From JAJFUG01 sp964473155 (lineage in GTDB: Bacteria > Gemmatimonadota > Glassbacteria > GWA2-58-10), in assembly GCA_964473155.1 (NCBI GenBank), contig CAYYNT010000116.1, forward strand, positions 1 through 7,001: DNA of 7,001 bases, given 5' to 3'. The notes under the pieces were generated by a model. It had not been told where the DNA came from. It saw only the letters and a list, made by a program, of their open reading frames with translations, and ran no database searches. Positions within the stretch are counted from its first letter, which is position 1, and every line of letters begins with the position of its first letter. A program made the translations under genes and the position numbers. This document shows positions 6,012 through 7,001 of this stretch, one piece after another.

Positions 6012-7001
6012 GAACAGCCCGGACCTGTCACAGCTCTCGCCGGAAGAAAAGCGCAGACTGCTCAAGCAGATGCTGCAGCAGAAAGCCTCCATATCCCCGG
6101 CGAACCCGGTCTGGCCGGAGGGATTTGTCCTGACGCCTGAAATACTCGACCTGCAGAAAAAGCTCCAGTTCCTGGAGTCGGCGAACATCAAATCCGTTTT
6201 TTTCGCCCCCTCAGAGGGGATCAACGCCTCAACAACGGTGATCGGCGGCCGTAAGCTGATCAATTTCGCCAGCTACAACTATATCGGCGCCTCGGGCGAC
6301 CCTGCGGTCAGCCGGGCGGCCTGCGAGGCAATCGAACGCTACGGCACCTCGGTCTCGGCCTCGCGGCTGGTGTCAGGGGAAAGGCCCCTGCACCGTGAGC
6401 TGGAGCGCGAGATCGCGGATTTCCTGGGCGCCGAGGACAGCCTGGTGTTCGTGGGCGGATACAACACCAATGTCAGCGTGATCGGTCATCTCTGCGGGCC
6501 GGAGGACCTGATACTCTATGATTCGGTGATCCACGCCAGCGTGACCGCCGGGATCCGTCTTTCCGGCGCGGCCTCGCGGCCTTTCCCGCACAATAACTGG
6601 AAAGCTGTGGAGCGGATTCTGGCCGGGGAGCGCAGCCGCTACCGTCAGGCGCTCATAGTCCTCGAAGGCGTGTACAGCATGGACGGCGATATTCCCTGTC
6701 TGCCGGAGTTTGTCAGGCTCAGGAAAAACCACCGCGCCCTGCTGATGGTGGATGAGGCCCACTCGCTGGGCGTGCTCGGAGAACGGGGCGGCGGAATCGG
6801 GGAATATCACGGGGTCGCGGCCGGCCAGGTCGATATCTGGATGGGCACCTTGAGCAAAACCCTGGCCAGTTGCGGCGGCTATATCGCCGGATGCCGGGCC
6901 CTGATCGAATACCTCAAATTCAGCAACCCGGGATTCATTTACAGTGTCGGGATCAGCCCGCCGGATGCGGCCGCGGCCCTGGCCGCCCTGCGTATCCTGC
7001 G
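6004..7001 (+). CDS. PLP-dependent alpha-oxoamine synthase (BioF/serine palmitoyltransferase-like), 3'-truncated
   Basis: This is a fold-type I PLP enzyme that condenses an acyl thioester with an amino acid, losing CO2 and giving a 2-amino-3-ketone. The window shows 332 residues; the frame is still open at the edge, and the family core is about 390 residues. Expected residues are visible: His177 in VIHAS (stacks on PLP, equivalent to BioF His133), EGVYSMDGD (221-229), Asp250 and His253 in VDEAHSLG, and the Schiff-base Lys285 in GTLSKTLASCGG. A glycine-poor VSASRLVSGERPLH (117-130) replaces BioF's GSGGSGHVSG. An N-terminal extension of about 45 residues is not part of the core fold and carries LSPEEKRRLLKQMLQQKA (11-28). 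ATG 6004 is preferred because of the Shine-Dalgarno sequence and the 8-bp overlap with the PKS stop. The context indicates that the acyl donor is the PKS ACP rather than a CoA. The amino acid partner (Ser, Ala, Gly or other) cannot be read from the sequence. Confidence 0.93.
   Translation, partial: MAENSPDLSQLSPEEKRRLLKQMLQQKASISPANPVWPEGFVLTPEILDLQKKLQFLESANIKSVFFAPSEGINASTTVIGGRKLINFASYNYIGASGDPAVSRAACEAIERYGTSVSASRLVSGERPLHRELEREIADFLGAEDSLVFVGGYNTNVSVIGHLCGPEDLILYDSVIHASVTAGIRLSGAASRPFPHNNWKAVERILAGERSRYRQALIVLEGVYSMDGDIPCLPEFVRLRKNHRALLMVDEAHSLGVLGERGGGIGEYHGVAAGQVDIWMGTLSKTLASCGGYIAGCRALIEYLKFSNPGFIYSVGISPPDAAAALAALRIL

Noticed and set aside
6000..6060. Transcription terminator or promoter between the two genes
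   Set aside because: The genes overlap, and no hairpin with a T-run or promoter-like elements are seen at the junction.
6070..6072. Alternative downstream start for the synthase at Met23
   Set aside because: ATG 6004 has a well-spaced AAGGA, and the segment before Met23 carries the recognisable LSPEEKRRLL motif, so the longer form is favoured.
5715..6263. Minus-strand open frame across the PKS-AOS junction
   Set aside because: Both sense strands here code for well-recognised proteins (ACP and the AOS N-terminus). The antisense product has no family features.
6004..7001. Assignment as BioF of biotin biosynthesis
   Set aside because: The fold and PLP residues agree, but the N-terminal extension, the VSASRLVSGERPLH motif in place of BioF's glycine-rich segment, and the coupling to a PKS point to a polyketide-linked synthase.

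Overview
The window is GC-rich (above 60% by eye), densely coding and bacterial in style. It holds two adjacent genes on the + strand, both cut by the window edges, and no intergenic space. Codon use favours G/C in third positions, but several TTA leucine codons occur in the first gene (for example at 2013, 2349, 3192 and 5538). That argues mildly against a typical high-GC actinomycete, where TTA is rare. The sequence does not identify the organism further.

Bases 1-6011 are the C-terminal two-thirds or so of a type I polyketide synthase (PKS) of the highly reducing kind. The window opens inside the acyltransferase (AT) motif GMGQQW, so the true start, and presumably the ketosynthase (KS), lie upstream. 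The visible order is AT, dehydratase (DH), a C-methyltransferase-like region that looks dead, a structural pseudo-ketoreductase half, enoylreductase (ER), ketoreductase (KR), acyl carrier protein (ACP), and a short tail ending in a helix-like motif. There is no thioesterase or reductase release domain.

Bases 6004-7001 start a second gene. It overlaps the first by 8 bp and has its own Shine-Dalgarno sequence inside the end of the PKS. It encodes a PLP-dependent alpha-oxoamine synthase (AOS; the family of BioF, serine palmitoyltransferase and 5-aminolevulinate synthase). All expected PLP-site residues are visible, and an extra N-terminal helical segment carries an LSPEEKRRLL motif. The 3' end of this gene is beyond the window.

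The likely joint role is inferred. The PKS builds a reduced, probably unbranched acyl chain on its ACP. The AOS then releases the chain by decarboxylative condensation with an amino acid, giving a 2-amino-3-ketone (sphingoid-like or alkyl-amine product). This parallels the PKS plus AOS logic of fumonisin/AAL toxin biosynthesis in fungi and PKS-AOS pathways in bacteria. The most notable details are the decayed methyltransferase (three separate key motifs lost), an ER lacking the conserved active-site lysine, matching helix-like ends on the two proteins that could dock, and a perfect 10-bp inverted repeat in an interdomain linker.
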